This document shows positions 51,573-60,405 of a stretch of DNA of 64,000 bases, piece after piece (the first letter of the stretch is position 1; every line of letters begins with the position of its first letter). Source of the DNA: Pelomonas parva (GTDB taxonomy: Bacteria; Pseudomonadota; Gammaproteobacteria; Burkholderiales; Burkholderiaceae_C); NCBI RefSeq assembly GCF_043555835.1, contig NZ_JBIGHV010000002.1, positions 558,001 to 622,000 of the forward strand, in the 5' to 3' direction. The translations under genes and the position numbers were made by a program. The notes below the pieces were generated by a model. The model was given only the letters and a program-made list of their open reading frames with translations. It was not told the DNA's origin and searched no databases.

Positions 51573-52610
51573 TCAGCCGCCCAGCCCCCAAGCGGCGGTG
51601 AGTGTCACGCCGGCAAGCCAGGCGCTGGTCGCCAGCATCAGCAGCACCAGCCGCCAGCCGGCGCTGGCGAGGTGGGGGAAGGAGGTCTTCATGCCCAGCC
51701 CCGCCACGCCCAGCATCAGGCAGGCGCGCGAGGTGGTGTTCAGTGGCTCCTGCAGCCCGTGCAGCCAGCCCAGCGAGTTGAGCGCGGCCAGCGCGATGAA
51801 CAGCCACAGGAAGCCCGGCATCAGCCCGCCCAGGCGCATCACCATGGGGGCCTTCGGCGGCGCCGGCTTGCGGCAGGCCATGGACACACCCAGCACCACC
51901 ACGACCAGCAGGCTGACCCGCAGCAGCTTGACCAGCGTGGCCGCGTCGCCCGCAGCGGGCGAGATCGAATAGCCCGCCACCACCACCTGTGCCACGTCGT
52001 GGATGCTGCCGCCCAGGAACAGGCCCGCGCCGGCGGGCGAGAGACCCAGCTGCAGCGCGATCAGCGGATAGGCCACCATGGCGGCCGTCGACAGCAGGGT
52101 GGCCATCACGGCGACGATGACGGCATGGTGCGTGTTGGACGTGTCGCCGTCGCGCGCCTGCGGCAGCACCGCACCTATGGCCAGCGCCGCCGACGCGCCG
52201 CAGATGGCCGTGGCCCCGCCCGCCAGCACGCCAACGGCCCAGGGCAGGCGCAAGGCCTTGGCGCCCCACCAGCCGCACAGCAGCGTGCTCGCAACCGCGC
52301 CCAACACGATGAGCACGGTCGGCCAGCCCAGGGCCGCCACCTGCTCCCAGGCGATGCGTGCGCCCAGCAGCCCCACGCCCAGGCGCAGCACGGTGCGGCT
52401 GCAGAAATCCACACCCGCCACCGTGCGGTCCTCGGGGTTGTGGCTGTGCAGCGCCGCGCCGAACAGCAGCGCGTACAGCATCGGCGGGCCCTGGTGCAGC
52501 GCGGCCACGAAGGACGCGGCCAGCGCGATCAGCACGCAGGTGGCCCAGCCCGGCCAGACGCGGCGAAGGGCCTGGCCCGGAGCGTCTAGAAGGGCTGTGC
52601 GGGCCAGCAT
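51573..52610 (-). CDS. YeiH/UPF0324 family sulfate-exporter-type permease
   Basis: A 345-residue membrane protein with about ten helices. The family signatures are visible: GVDFCSRTVLRLGVGLLGAR, ATAICGASAALAIGAVLP (the central AICGxSA motif) and LFLGGSIHDVAQVVVAG. Members are called putative sulfate or sulfite exporters and occur in sulfonate-degradation loci. ATG 52610 overlaps the reductase stop by one base, so it is the last gene of the GntR-controlled operon. Export of a sulfur oxyanion produced by the pathway is a reasonable inference. Confidence 0.85.
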   Translation of the reverse strand: MLARTALLDAPGQALRRVWPGWATCVLIALAASFVAALHQGPPMLYALLFGAALHSHNPEDRTVAGVDFCSRTVLRLGVGLLGARIAWEQVAALGWPTVLIVLGAVASTLLCGWWGAKALRLPWAVGVLAGGATAICGASAALAIGAVLPQARDGDTSNTHHAVIVAVMATLLSTAAMVAYPLIALQLGLSPAGAGLFLGGSIHDVAQVVVAGYSISPAAGDAATLVKLLRVSLLVVVVLGVSMACRKPAPPKAPMVMRLGGLMPGFLWLFIALAALNSLGWLHGLQEPLNTTSRACLMLGVAGLGMKTSFPHLASAGWRLVLLMLATSAWLAGVTLTAAWGLGG

Positions 52611-53383
52611 TACTTTTCTACAAAGGCCCGCTCGATGACGAAGTGCCCCGGATGGCTCATGTTGCCCTCCGTCATGCCCATGACGTCGAACAGCGCGCGC
52701 GTGTCGCGCAGCATCTCGGGGCTGCCGCACAGCATGAAGCGGTCGTTCTCTATGCACAGCGGCGGCAGGCCGAGGTCCTGGGCCAGCTTGCCGCTCTGCA
52801 TCAGCGTCGGGATGCGGCCCTGGTTGCGGAAGGGCTCGCGCGTCACCGTGGGGTAGTACAGGAGCTTCTCGCGCACCTGGTCGCCGAAGTACTCGTTGTC
52901 GGGCAGCTCGCGGGTGATGACGTCCTCATACGCCAGCTCCGCCACCTGGCGGCAGCCGTGCACGAGGATGACCTTCTCGTACTGCTCGTAGACCTCGGGG
53001 TCGCGCACCATGGCCATGAAGGGCGCCAGCCCGGTGCCGGTGGACAGCAGGTAGAGGTGGCGGCCGGGCAGCAGGTTCTGCGTCAGCAGCGTGCCCGAGG
53101 CCTTGCGGCCGATCTGGATCTTGTCGCCGGCCTGGATGTGCTGTAGGCGAGATGTCAGCGGGCCGTCGGGCACCTTGATGCTGAGGAACTCCAGCGTCTC
53201 CTCCCAGTGCGGGCTGACGACGCTGTAGGCGCGCAGCAGCGGCTTGCCGTCGACCATCAGGCCCAGCATCGTGAACTGGCCGCTCTGGAAGCGGAAGGCC
53301 GGGTCGCGGGTGCAGGTGAAGGAGAACTGCCGGTCGGTCCAGTGGCGGACGTCCAGCACCTCGGCGTCGAAGAGAACGCTCAT
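52610..53383 (-). CDS. fpr: ferredoxin-NADP(+) reductase
   Basis: A 257-residue FNR of the bacterial Fpr type. FAD-binding RAYSVVSP (RxYS motif), the NADP phosphate loop LLSTGTGLAPFMAMV, and the C-terminal FMLCGSPEMLRDT followed by ending FVEK are all present. It moves electrons between NADPH and ferredoxin. It sits in an operon with two ferredoxins and an AprA-like flavoprotein, so it probably serves that redox chain. A housekeeping role is also possible. Confidence 0.93.
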   Translation of the reverse strand: MSVLFDAEVLDVRHWTDRQFSFTCTRDPAFRFQSGQFTMLGLMVDGKPLLRAYSVVSPHWEETLEFLSIKVPDGPLTSRLQHIQAGDKIQIGRKASGTLLTQNLLPGRHLYLLSTGTGLAPFMAMVRDPEVYEQYEKVILVHGCRQVAELAYEDVITRELPDNEYFGDQVREKLLYYPTVTREPFRNQGRIPTLMQSGKLAQDLGLPPLCIENDRFMLCGSPEMLRDTRALFDVMGMTEGNMSHPGHFVIERAFVEK

Positions 53384-53386
53384 TGC

Positions 53387-53692
53387 TCAAGCCTCCAGGG
53401 CAAGTTGGTGGAGATAGGGCCAGGGATAGATGCCGCGGTCGTGGCCGTCGCTGAAGACCAACTGCACGCCCGTCTCGCCGACCGGGTTGATGCCGGTCAG
53501 CGCCGTGTCGACAGGCGCGGCCAGCGGATTGCCGTCGCGGCGGCGCTTTTCGCAGACCGAGCATTTGCAGGCCGAGCGCAGCTGCGGCGCCGTGAAGTGG
53601 GCCTCGCGGCCATCGGCCCAGCCCAGTTCGAGCATGCCGCTGGCCTGGTGCCACACCAGCTGGGTGGGCACCGTGTCGGTGTAGGGGGTCAT
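53387..53692 (-). CDS. DUF971 protein (GBBH-like N-terminal domain)
   Basis: A 101-residue stand-alone DUF971 domain, as found at the N-terminus of gamma-butyrobetaine hydroxylase. It has the CKCSVCEKRRRDGNP cluster, with cysteines that probably bind a metal, and the typical end DGHDRGIYPWPYL. Such proteins accompany Fe-S biogenesis or ApbC genes. It starts eight bases past the ABC ATPase stop and ends three bases before the reductase start, so it is part of the redox operon. Function not established. Confidence 0.85.
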   Translation of the reverse strand: MTPYTDTVPTQLVWHQASGMLELGWADGREAHFTAPQLRSACKCSVCEKRRRDGNPLAAPVDTALTGINPVGETGVQLVFSDGHDRGIYPWPYLHQLALEA

Positions 53693-53700
53693 GGCGGCTT

Positions 53701-54570
53701 CTACACCAGGTGGCCGACGCCCTGCGGGCCGACCTCGGTGCTCAGGCCCACGAGGCCGCCGTCGCTCAGCTCGCCGCCCATCGCGGCGATGCTCTCCTCG
53801 CGGATCAGGCCCTTGATCTGCTTGACCATGGCTGCGAACTCGGGCTCGGAGGTCATGGCCGCCGTGCGCGGCCGCGGCAGCGGCACGTCCAGCTCGGCCT
53901 TGATGCGCCCGGGGCGTGCCGTCATCACATAGATGCGGTCGGACAGGAACACCGCCTCCTCGATGTCGTGCGTGATGAACAGCACCGAGATGCGCAGGCG
54001 CTGCCACATGTTGGTCAGGATCTCCTGCATGACCACGCGGGTCTGCGAGTCCAGCGCGCCGAAGGGCTCGTCCATCAGCAGCACCTGCGGGCTGGTGGCC
54101 AGTGCGCGGACGATGCCCACGCGCTGCTTCATGCCGCCGGAGAGCTGGTCGGGGTAGTGGTTCTCGAACGCCAGCAGTCCGGCCAGGCCCAGCAGCGTGC
54201 GCGCCTGCGCCTGGCGCTCGTTGGCGGATGCGCCCTTCATACGCAGGCCGAACTCGACGTTCGCGCGCACCGTCATCCACGGGAACAGCGAGTACTGCTG
54301 GAACACCACGCCGCGGTCCGAGCCCGGGCCGGTGATGCGCTGGCCGTCCAGCAGCACCTGGCCACCGGTGGGCTTGAGGAAGCCGGCCACCGCGTTCAGC
54401 AGCGTCGACTTGCCGCAGCCGGAAGGGCCGATCAGCGACACGAACTCGCCGGGCCGCACATGCACGTTTGCGGAGCGCACGGCCTCGAAGTCCTGGCCCT
54501 TGCTTTGGAAGCGGATGTGCAGGTCGCGCACGTCGACGCGGCCATGGGATGCAACGCTCATGTCCATCAT
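53701..54570 (-). CDS. ABC transporter ATPase (nitrate/sulfonate/taurine type)
   Basis: A 289-residue ATPase of the SsuB/TauB/NrtD group. Walker A GPSGCGKST, Q loop VFQQYSLFPW, signature LSGGMKQR, Walker B VLLMDEPFGALD and the H loop THDIEEAVFLSDR are intact. The C-terminal ~40 residues extend the core. ATG 54570 makes an ATGA overlap with the permease stop; GGAG lies four bases upstream. Forms an importer with the next two genes. Confidence 0.93.
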   Translation of the reverse strand: MMDMSVASHGRVDVRDLHIRFQSKGQDFEAVRSANVHVRPGEFVSLIGPSGCGKSTLLNAVAGFLKPTGGQVLLDGQRITGPGSDRGVVFQQYSLFPWMTVRANVEFGLRMKGASANERQAQARTLLGLAGLLAFENHYPDQLSGGMKQRVGIVRALATSPQVLLMDEPFGALDSQTRVVMQEILTNMWQRLRISVLFITHDIEEAVFLSDRIYVMTARPGRIKAELDVPLPRPRTAAMTSEPEFAAMVKQIKGLIREESIAAMGGELSDGGLVGLSTEVGPQGVGHLV

Positions 54571-55508
54571 GGGGCTCCGGTTGAGTGGGCTTGCCAGGGC
54601 ATGGCGAGCTTGGCGAGGAGCCTGATGGCGCCGCTGCACAGCAGGCCCAGCACGCCGATGGTGATCATGCCGAGCGCGATCTCGGCATAGCTGATCAGCG
54701 AGTAGGCCTCCCAGGTGAAGTAGCCGATGCCGAACTGCCCCGAGATCATCTCGGCGGCGATCAGCGACACCCACGCCACGCCCATGCCCACCGCCAGGCC
54801 CGTGAAGATGTGCGGCAGCGCGCCGGGCAGCACGACGTGGCGCAGCAGGCTGGCCTCGCCGGCGCCCAGCGTGCGCGCCGCGCGCAGCAGCACCGGGTCG
54901 ATGGCCTCCACGCCGTGCACGGTGTTGAGCAGGATGGGGAAGAAGGCGCCGAGGAAGGTGATGAAGACGATGCTCACCTCGTTGTCCGGCCACAGCATGA
55001 TGGACATGGGCACCCAGGCGATGGCCGGGATGGGGCGGAAGACCTCCAGCGCCGGCATGGCCAGTGCGCGCGCCCAGCGGTAGCGGCCGATCACCACGCC
55101 CAGGCCCACGCCCAGCGCGGTGGCCACCAGGAAGCCCAGCAGGATGCGCCGCACGCTGATGCCGATGTTGGTGACGAACTTGGGGCTCTGGTTGACCTCC
55201 ACCACCTTCTCCAGTACCTGGGCCGGCGTCGGGATGTTGTTGAAGCGGATGTAGGCGTCCAGCTTGTAGTGCGTGGCCAGTTGCCAGAACAGCAGCACGC
55301 TGGCGATGGAGATGGCCCCCAGCAGCGCCGCCGCGCCCCGGCCCTGCCAGAAGCGTTGCCACAGGCTGGGTGCGGTGGCCGCCGGCAGCGGCAGGGGCAG
55401 GGGCGTCACGCCCTGGCCGATGTGGGTGGGCGGCGTGGGCTTGTGCACCGCCGCTGCAGCAGCAACGGCGGGCGGCGCATAGGCCTGGAGGTGGGGCAGG
55501 GCGCTCAT
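54567..55508 (-). CDS. ABC transporter permease (SsuC/TauC family)
   Basis: A 313-residue inner-membrane permease of the BPD_transp_1 family with about six TM helices. The EAA loop reads EAIDPVLLRAARTLGAGEASL. The N-terminal 60 residues are a Pro/Ala-rich cytoplasmic extension (PPAVAAAAAVHKPTPPTHIG). ATG 55508 is two bases past the binding-protein stop. Pairs with the downstream ATPase. Confidence 0.92.
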   Translation of the reverse strand: MSALPHLQAYAPPAVAAAAAVHKPTPPTHIGQGVTPLPLPLPAATAPSLWQRFWQGRGAAALLGAISIASVLLFWQLATHYKLDAYIRFNNIPTPAQVLEKVVEVNQSPKFVTNIGISVRRILLGFLVATALGVGLGVVIGRYRWARALAMPALEVFRPIPAIAWVPMSIMLWPDNEVSIVFITFLGAFFPILLNTVHGVEAIDPVLLRAARTLGAGEASLLRHVVLPGALPHIFTGLAVGMGVAWVSLIAAEMISGQFGIGYFTWEAYSLISYAEIALGMITIGVLGLLCSGAIRLLAKLAMPWQAHSTGAP

Positions 55509-55512
55509 GGTG

Positions 55513-56973
55513 TCACTTCGTGCTGGCGACAACGATGGCCGAGGCCTGGCCCAGCGCTTCTGCGAAGGTGGCGAGCCGGCCGTTGTTCTTGGCGGCATAG
55601 GCCTCGGCGTCCTTCTTCAGCAGGAAGGGCACGGCCACCGGCGCCTTGGGGTTGCTGGTGTCGACCGCGTAGAAGGCCTTGTCGGCGACGACCTTGATGC
55701 CCAGCGCCTTGTCGTAAAGGTAGGCCACGTTGACCTTCTTGCCCGCGGCCTCGTACTGCTTCACGCCGGCCAGCAGGCAGGAGGGCGAACTGACCGGGAC
55801 GATCTCGCCTGTGGACAGCCAGATCTCGCCCGCGTCCTTGGGGCGCGTGACCGGCACCTTGCAGATGGGGTCGGTGCCGGTGATGTCGTAGTTGGCCAGC
55901 GTCTGCTTCTGCGCCTCGTAGTCCTGGCCGCGCTGCTTGAAGGCTTCGCGCAGATAGCTTTCGTTGACCCAGGCGGGGATGTCGAATTCCTTGACGCGGC
56001 CCAGCTTGGACAGCACGCCGTGGGCGATCTTGATGGTCTCGACCCAGCGCGGCTTGATGCTCGGGTCCAGCGTGTGGATGCCGCCCGGGCCGAGGAAGAG
56101 ATAGACCACCTCCTTCTCGATCTTGGTCCACTCCTGGATCTTGGCGGCGGCCAGCTTGGGGTCCTTGCGCAGCCAGTCGTTGGCCTCCATCAGCGCCTTG
56201 ATGTAGGCGACCACGGCCTCGGGGTATTTGTCGGCGAACTCCTTGCGCACGACGACGCCGTGGAAGGTCGGGATCTTGGTCTGCGCGCCGTCGAAGATCT
56301 TGCGCGCGAAGCCGCGGTGCGGCAGCAGGTCGGCAAAGGGCACGAAGTCGCCGTGGCCGTCGATCTTCTTTTCCTGCAGGTTGGTGGTGCCCACCTCGGG
56401 GCTCTGGCTGACCAGGTTCCAGTAGTCCGCAGGCCAGCCGCGCTCCTGCATGGCCTGCAGCATCATGCCGTGGGCGGCTGAGCCGAAGGGCACCGAGACC
56501 GTCTTGCCCTTGAGGTCTGCCAGCTCGTAGTAGGGGCTGTCCTTGTGCACCACCACGCCGTTGCCCGAGCCGAAGGCGTTGTAGGCGATGACGGCGACCA
56601 GCAGCGTCTCGTTGCCCTTGTTCTGCTGGCCGGTGGCGCCGTTCACCAGCAGCGGGTAGTCGCCCATCATGCCGATCTGCAGCTTGTTGGCGATCATGCC
56701 GTTGGTGACCGGCGGGCCGGAGGTGAAGTTCTGCCAGTCGAGCTTCCACTCGATGTTGGCGTACTTGCCCGTCTTGGGCAGGTGCTTCTCCAGGAGCTTC
56801 ATCTCCTTGAGCACGATGCCGCCGGTCACCGTGTTGGTGGTGGTGTTCTGCGTGCCTATGCCGATGGTCACCACCTGCTTGGCGGCCTGGGCGGTCGGCG
56901 CCAGGAAGACCGCGCAGAGCGCGAGGCACTTCACGAGCGAGGAAGGGATTTGCGAGAGCTGGGTCAACTTCAT
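55513..56973 (-). CDS. substrate-binding protein with NosL-like C-terminal domain
   Basis: A 486-residue periplasmic binding protein. Signal peptide to about residue 31 (LAPTAQA). Residues 32-375 are an NMT1/SsuA-like type II binding fold (TIGIGTQNTTTNTVTGG, IGMMGDYPLLVNGATGQQN, VSVPFGSAAHGMMLQAM). After a linker with a conserved cysteine (SSPSCLLAG), the last ~80 residues match NosL: KAFYAVDTSNPKAPVAVPF then KKDAEAYAAKNNGRLATFAE. NosL is a copper chaperone, and its fusion to a binding protein is uncommon. GGAGAT precedes the ATG. Probable substrate is a sulfonate or related organosulfur compound. Confidence 0.85.
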   Translation of the reverse strand: MKLTQLSQIPSSLVKCLALCAVFLAPTAQAAKQVVTIGIGTQNTTTNTVTGGIVLKEMKLLEKHLPKTGKYANIEWKLDWQNFTSGPPVTNGMIANKLQIGMMGDYPLLVNGATGQQNKGNETLLVAVIAYNAFGSGNGVVVHKDSPYYELADLKGKTVSVPFGSAAHGMMLQAMQERGWPADYWNLVSQSPEVGTTNLQEKKIDGHGDFVPFADLLPHRGFARKIFDGAQTKIPTFHGVVVRKEFADKYPEAVVAYIKALMEANDWLRKDPKLAAAKIQEWTKIEKEVVYLFLGPGGIHTLDPSIKPRWVETIKIAHGVLSKLGRVKEFDIPAWVNESYLREAFKQRGQDYEAQKQTLANYDITGTDPICKVPVTRPKDAGEIWLSTGEIVPVSSPSCLLAGVKQYEAAGKKVNVAYLYDKALGIKVVADKAFYAVDTSNPKAPVAVPFLLKKDAEAYAAKNNGRLATFAEALGQASAIVVASTK

Positions 56974-57043
56974 CTCAATCTCCTGGCAGTCGGGTAGGTT
57001 CAAAAGCAGCGGCGCAAGATCGGTGCCTGCGCTGTGTCGGATA

Positions 57044-57382
57044 TCAGGCGGGCTGGGCGGTCTCCGTCAGCAGCGCGCGCTTGTGGGGCTGGTTCGCCCA
57101 GTGCTCGGCGTCGGGCAGCGGGTCCTGCGCGGCGGTGATGAGCGGCCATTGCGCGGCGAGGCGGCGGTTCAGTTCGATGTATTCGCGCTGCTCGGCGGGC
57201 AAGTCCTTCTCGTCGAAGATGGCCTCGACGGGGCACTCGGGCACGCAGACGCCGCAGTCGATGCAGACCTCGGGGTCGATGACGAGAAAGTCGGGGCCTT
57301 CGTGGAAGCACTCCACGGGGCAGGCCGCGACGCAGTCGGTGTACTTGCAGCGGATGCAAGCCTCGGTGACGACGAAGCTCAT
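57044..57382 (-). CDS. 7Fe/8Fe ferredoxin (FdxA type)
   Basis: A 112-residue ferredoxin. Two cluster motifs are seen: CIRCKYTDCVAACPVECF (the Cx7Cx3CP arrangement of a [3Fe-4S]/[4Fe-4S] site) and CIDCGVCVPECPVEAIF, followed by a C-terminal extension (AEQREYIELNRRLAAQWPLI) typical of FdxA. ATG 57382 replaces a longer frame without homology. It likely shuttles electrons between the flavoprotein/AprB-like pair and the reductase of the same operon. Confidence 0.92.
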   Translation of the reverse strand: MSFVVTEACIRCKYTDCVAACPVECFHEGPDFLVIDPEVCIDCGVCVPECPVEAIFDEKDLPAEQREYIELNRRLAAQWPLITAAQDPLPDAEHWANQPHKRALLTETAQPA

Positions 57383-57461
57383 GCTGCACCTCCCGCCGGG
57401 CCGTCCCAAGGCAGGTGCGCGCCCCCTCGGGGGGCAGCGAACGCAAGTGAGCGTGGGGGCT

Positions 57462-58412
57462 TCATGCATTGCTCCCGTTCATCTGGATGGTGGTGAGCGC
57501 CAGCTTGGACAGCTTGCGCACGTCGGGGTCGGGGTCGCGCAGCGTGCGCTCCAGCGGCGTGATGGCGCGCGGGTCGCCGATCTCGCCGAGCGCGATGACG
57601 GCCTCCTTGCGCAGGTTGCTGACCGGGTGGATCAGCGCCTCCACCAGCGCCATCACGCCGTCACGCGCCTTCAGCTTGCCCAGGGACCGCGCGGCTTTCA
57701 CGCGCACCTGCCAGAACTCGTCGTCCATGGCCCGCACGAGGTTGGGCACGCCGAGGATGGAGCCCGTCTTGGCGAAGGTCGTGGCGGCTTCCTCGCGCAC
57801 CTGCCACACCGGGTCGGCGAGGGCCCGGCTCAGCGCGGGATGCACGCTGACGTCGGCATCGTTGGCAAAGCTCAGCGCGCCCACCGCGACGCGGCGCACC
57901 TCGGCGTCGTCGTCGTGCGCCGCGACCTCGGTCAGCGCGGAGATGGCCTGCGGCTTTTTCAGATAGCCCAGCACGCTGACGGCCGCGCGGCGCACTTTCG
58001 CGTCCGCATGTGCCAGCGCCGCCATGGCCGGGTCAAAGGCAGCGTCCACGCGCAAGGCCTTCACGGCCTGCAGCGCGGCGGCCTGCACCTCGGGGTCGGC
58101 GTCGCTGAGGTAGGGCAGCAGCGCGGTGGCCGAGGCCGGGTCCTTCAGTTCGGCCAGCGTGTAGGCGACGGCGGCGCGCACGTCGGCGTCCTCGTCCTTC
58201 AGCAGCGGCGCCAGCGCAGCCAGCACCTCGGGCTCCTCGAAGCCTTCCAGCGCCTTGGCGGCTTCGAGCCGCACGGTGGCGTCAGCGTCCGACAGCGCCG
58301 CGATCAGCAGCGGCGCAATGTCGTCTTCCTCGTCGGTGTAGGGCAGGTCGATGACGGCGATGCGGCGCACGCCGGCATCGGGATTGCGGAGGCGGTCATG
58401 GAGGGTGGCCAT
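57462..58412 (-). CDS. HEAT-repeat protein
   Basis: A 316-residue all-helical protein of eight or nine HEAT/PBS-lyase-type repeats (DADATVRLEAAKALEGFEE, DEDADVRAAVAYTLAELKD, DADPEVQAAALQAVKALRV). No catalytic residues. GAGGTGA precedes ATG 58412. HEAT proteins next to AprA-like flavoproteins and ferredoxins may act as assembly or docking factors, as phycobilin-lyase-like repeats do. It lies between two ferredoxin genes in the operon. Confidence 0.88.
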   Translation of the reverse strand: MATLHDRLRNPDAGVRRIAVIDLPYTDEEDDIAPLLIAALSDADATVRLEAAKALEGFEEPEVLAALAPLLKDEDADVRAAVAYTLAELKDPASATALLPYLSDADPEVQAAALQAVKALRVDAAFDPAMAALAHADAKVRRAAVSVLGYLKKPQAISALTEVAAHDDDAEVRRVAVGALSFANDADVSVHPALSRALADPVWQVREEAATTFAKTGSILGVPNLVRAMDDEFWQVRVKAARSLGKLKARDGVMALVEALIHPVSNLRKEAVIALGEIGDPRAITPLERTLRDPDPDVRKLSKLALTTIQMNGSNA

Positions 58413-58417
58413 CGTGA

Positions 58418-58651
58418 TCACCTCACCAGGTAGGGGATGTCGACGCGCACCGCGCCGGTGGGGCAGTCCTTCTCGCAGGGCATGCAGTACCAGCATTCAT
58501 CGAACTTCATGAACGCCTTGTTCTTGCTCAGGTCGATGGCCAGCACGTCGAGCGGGCAGACGTCGACGCAGACGGTGCAGCCCTTGTCGGCGATGCACTT
58601 GTCCTCGTCGATGACGACGGGGGCTTGTGTTCGGGTGATTGCAATGGTCAT
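58418..58651 (-). CDS. small 4Fe-4S ferredoxin, AprB-like
   Basis: A 77-residue ferredoxin with two cluster motifs: CIADKGCTVCVDVCPLD (the first with an unusual C-x5-C spacing) and CWYCMPCEKDCPTG. The extended first spacing and pairing with an AprA-like flavoprotein resemble the beta subunit of adenylylsulfate reductase, though the C-terminal tail of true AprB is missing. GAGGAG precedes the ATG. It starts 14 bp after the flavoprotein stop and probably is its redox partner. Confidence 0.85.
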   Translation of the reverse strand: MTIAITRTQAPVVIDEDKCIADKGCTVCVDVCPLDVLAIDLSKNKAFMKFDECWYCMPCEKDCPTGAVRVDIPYLVR

Positions 58652-58664
58652 GGCGATCTCCTCG

Positions 58665-60392
58665 TTAGGCTGCAGCCGGGGTGGCGACGCGCAGGCGCTG
58701 ATAGGCGGACTTCTCTTCCTCGTTCAGCTCCACGACGTAGGGCTCCACCTCGCGCTTGCGGAACACGGCGTTGCCGTTGGCGTCGCTGGTCACGTTGGTG
58801 TGGCAGAACCAGTCGGCGTCGTTCTTCTCCGGGTGGTCCACGCGCAGGTGGTACAGGCCCCAGCGGCTCTCGGTGCGGTAGAGCGACGCGCGCGCCGCCA
58901 GCTCGGCGCAGTCGCGGATGGTGTGGGCCTCCATGGCCCGCATCAGCTCGTGCGGGTCGGCCGCGCCCATGTGCTGCAAGTCCTCGCGGATCTCGTCGAA
59001 GCGCTGCAGGCCGATCTCCATCTTGCGGGTGACCTTGGGCGGCTGCAGGTAGTCGTTGACGATGCGGCGGGTCTTGTATTCGACCTGGAAGGGCGTGAGG
59101 CCTTCGACCTTGCCCAGCGGCGCGTAGACGCGGGCCTTCTCCTTCTCCACCTGGCCGGCGTCGAGCCCGGACTGCGCAACGCGGCTGACATAGTCCGCCG
59201 CGTTCTCGCCGCAGAACTTGCCGTAGACGAAGGCGCCCAGCATGTAGTTGTGCGGGATGCTGGCGCAGTCGCCGGCCGCATACAGCCCGGGGATGGAGCA
59301 TTCGCCGCGCTCGTTGGTCCAGATGCCCGAAGCGCTGTGGCCGCTGCAGAAGCCGATCTCAGAGATGTGCATCTCGATCATCTGCTTGCGGTAGTCGGTG
59401 CCGCGGCCTTCGTGGAAGCGGCCGCGGCTGGGCCGCTCGTTGGTGTGCAGGATGTGCTCGATCTCGCTGATCGTTTCTTCAGCCAGGTGGTCGAGCTTCA
59501 GGAACACCGGGCCCTTGCCGCCTTCGAGTTCGTTGAAGAACTCCATCATCATCTGGCCGCTCCAGTAGTCGCACTCGATGAAGCGCTGGCCGGCGTTGTT
59601 GGACGTGTAGCCGCCGAACGGGCCGGTCACGTAGGCGCAGGCCGGGCCGTTGTAGTCCTTGATCAGCGGGTTGATCTGGAAGCACTCGAGGTTGGTCAGC
59701 TCGGCCCCTGCGTGATAGGCCATCACATGGCCCTCGCCGCAGTTGGTGGGGTTCTCGTAGGTGCCGAACAGATAGCCGCTGGCGGGCAGGCCCAGCCGCC
59801 CGGCCGCGCCGGTGCAGATGACGACGGCCTTGGCCTTGATGACGTGGAAGTCGGCCGTGCGGCAGTCAAAGCCCATGACGCCGGCGATCTCGCCGTCGGG
59901 CCCGGTCAGCAGCCTTGTCGCGACGACGCGGTTGGTGATCTCCACCCGCGCCCGCTTGAGCTGGCGGTACAGCACCCGCTTCATGTGGTGGCCCTCGGGC
60001 ATGGGCAGCACATAACTGCCCAGGTGATGGACCTTGCGCACCGAGTAGTCGCCGGTCTCGTCCTTCTCGAACTTGATGCCCCAGCGGTCCAGCTCCTCGA
60101 TCATCGGGAAGCTGTTGGCCGCGTAGGCATAGACACCCTTCTGGTCGACGATGCCGTCGTTGGCGACGGTGATCTCCTTGGTGTACTGCTCGGGTGTGGC
60201 ATGGCCGGGGATGACGGCGTTGTTCAGGCCGTCCATGCCCATGCTGATGGCGCCGCTGCGCTTGACGTTGGCCTTGTCCAGCACCAGCACGCGCAGCTTG
60301 GGGTTCTTCTCCTTGGCCTTCACGGCGGCCATCGGGCCGCCGGTGCCGCCGCCGACGATGACGATGTCGTATTCGGTTTCGATCGTGTTCAT
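58665..60392 (-). CDS. AprA/fumarate-reductase-type flavoprotein
   Basis: A 575-residue FAD protein. The N-terminal Rossmann motif IVIVGGGTGGPMAAVKA is followed by a capping domain and a second FAD segment (GLYAAGDCASIPHNYMLGAF), then a helical C-terminal domain as in adenylylsulfate reductase alpha and succinate dehydrogenase flavoproteins. Its size and the adjacent AprB-like ferredoxin point to the AprA side of the family. The catalytic substrate cannot be read from sequence. AGGAGAG precedes ATG 60392. First enzyme gene after the GntR regulator. Confidence 0.85.
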   Translation of the reverse strand: MNTIETEYDIVIVGGGTGGPMAAVKAKEKNPKLRVLVLDKANVKRSGAISMGMDGLNNAVIPGHATPEQYTKEITVANDGIVDQKGVYAYAANSFPMIEELDRWGIKFEKDETGDYSVRKVHHLGSYVLPMPEGHHMKRVLYRQLKRARVEITNRVVATRLLTGPDGEIAGVMGFDCRTADFHVIKAKAVVICTGAAGRLGLPASGYLFGTYENPTNCGEGHVMAYHAGAELTNLECFQINPLIKDYNGPACAYVTGPFGGYTSNNAGQRFIECDYWSGQMMMEFFNELEGGKGPVFLKLDHLAEETISEIEHILHTNERPSRGRFHEGRGTDYRKQMIEMHISEIGFCSGHSASGIWTNERGECSIPGLYAAGDCASIPHNYMLGAFVYGKFCGENAADYVSRVAQSGLDAGQVEKEKARVYAPLGKVEGLTPFQVEYKTRRIVNDYLQPPKVTRKMEIGLQRFDEIREDLQHMGAADPHELMRAMEAHTIRDCAELAARASLYRTESRWGLYHLRVDHPEKNDADWFCHTNVTSDANGNAVFRKREVEPYVVELNEEEKSAYQRLRVATPAAA

Positions 60393-60405
60393 GTGCTCGC
60401 TCTCC

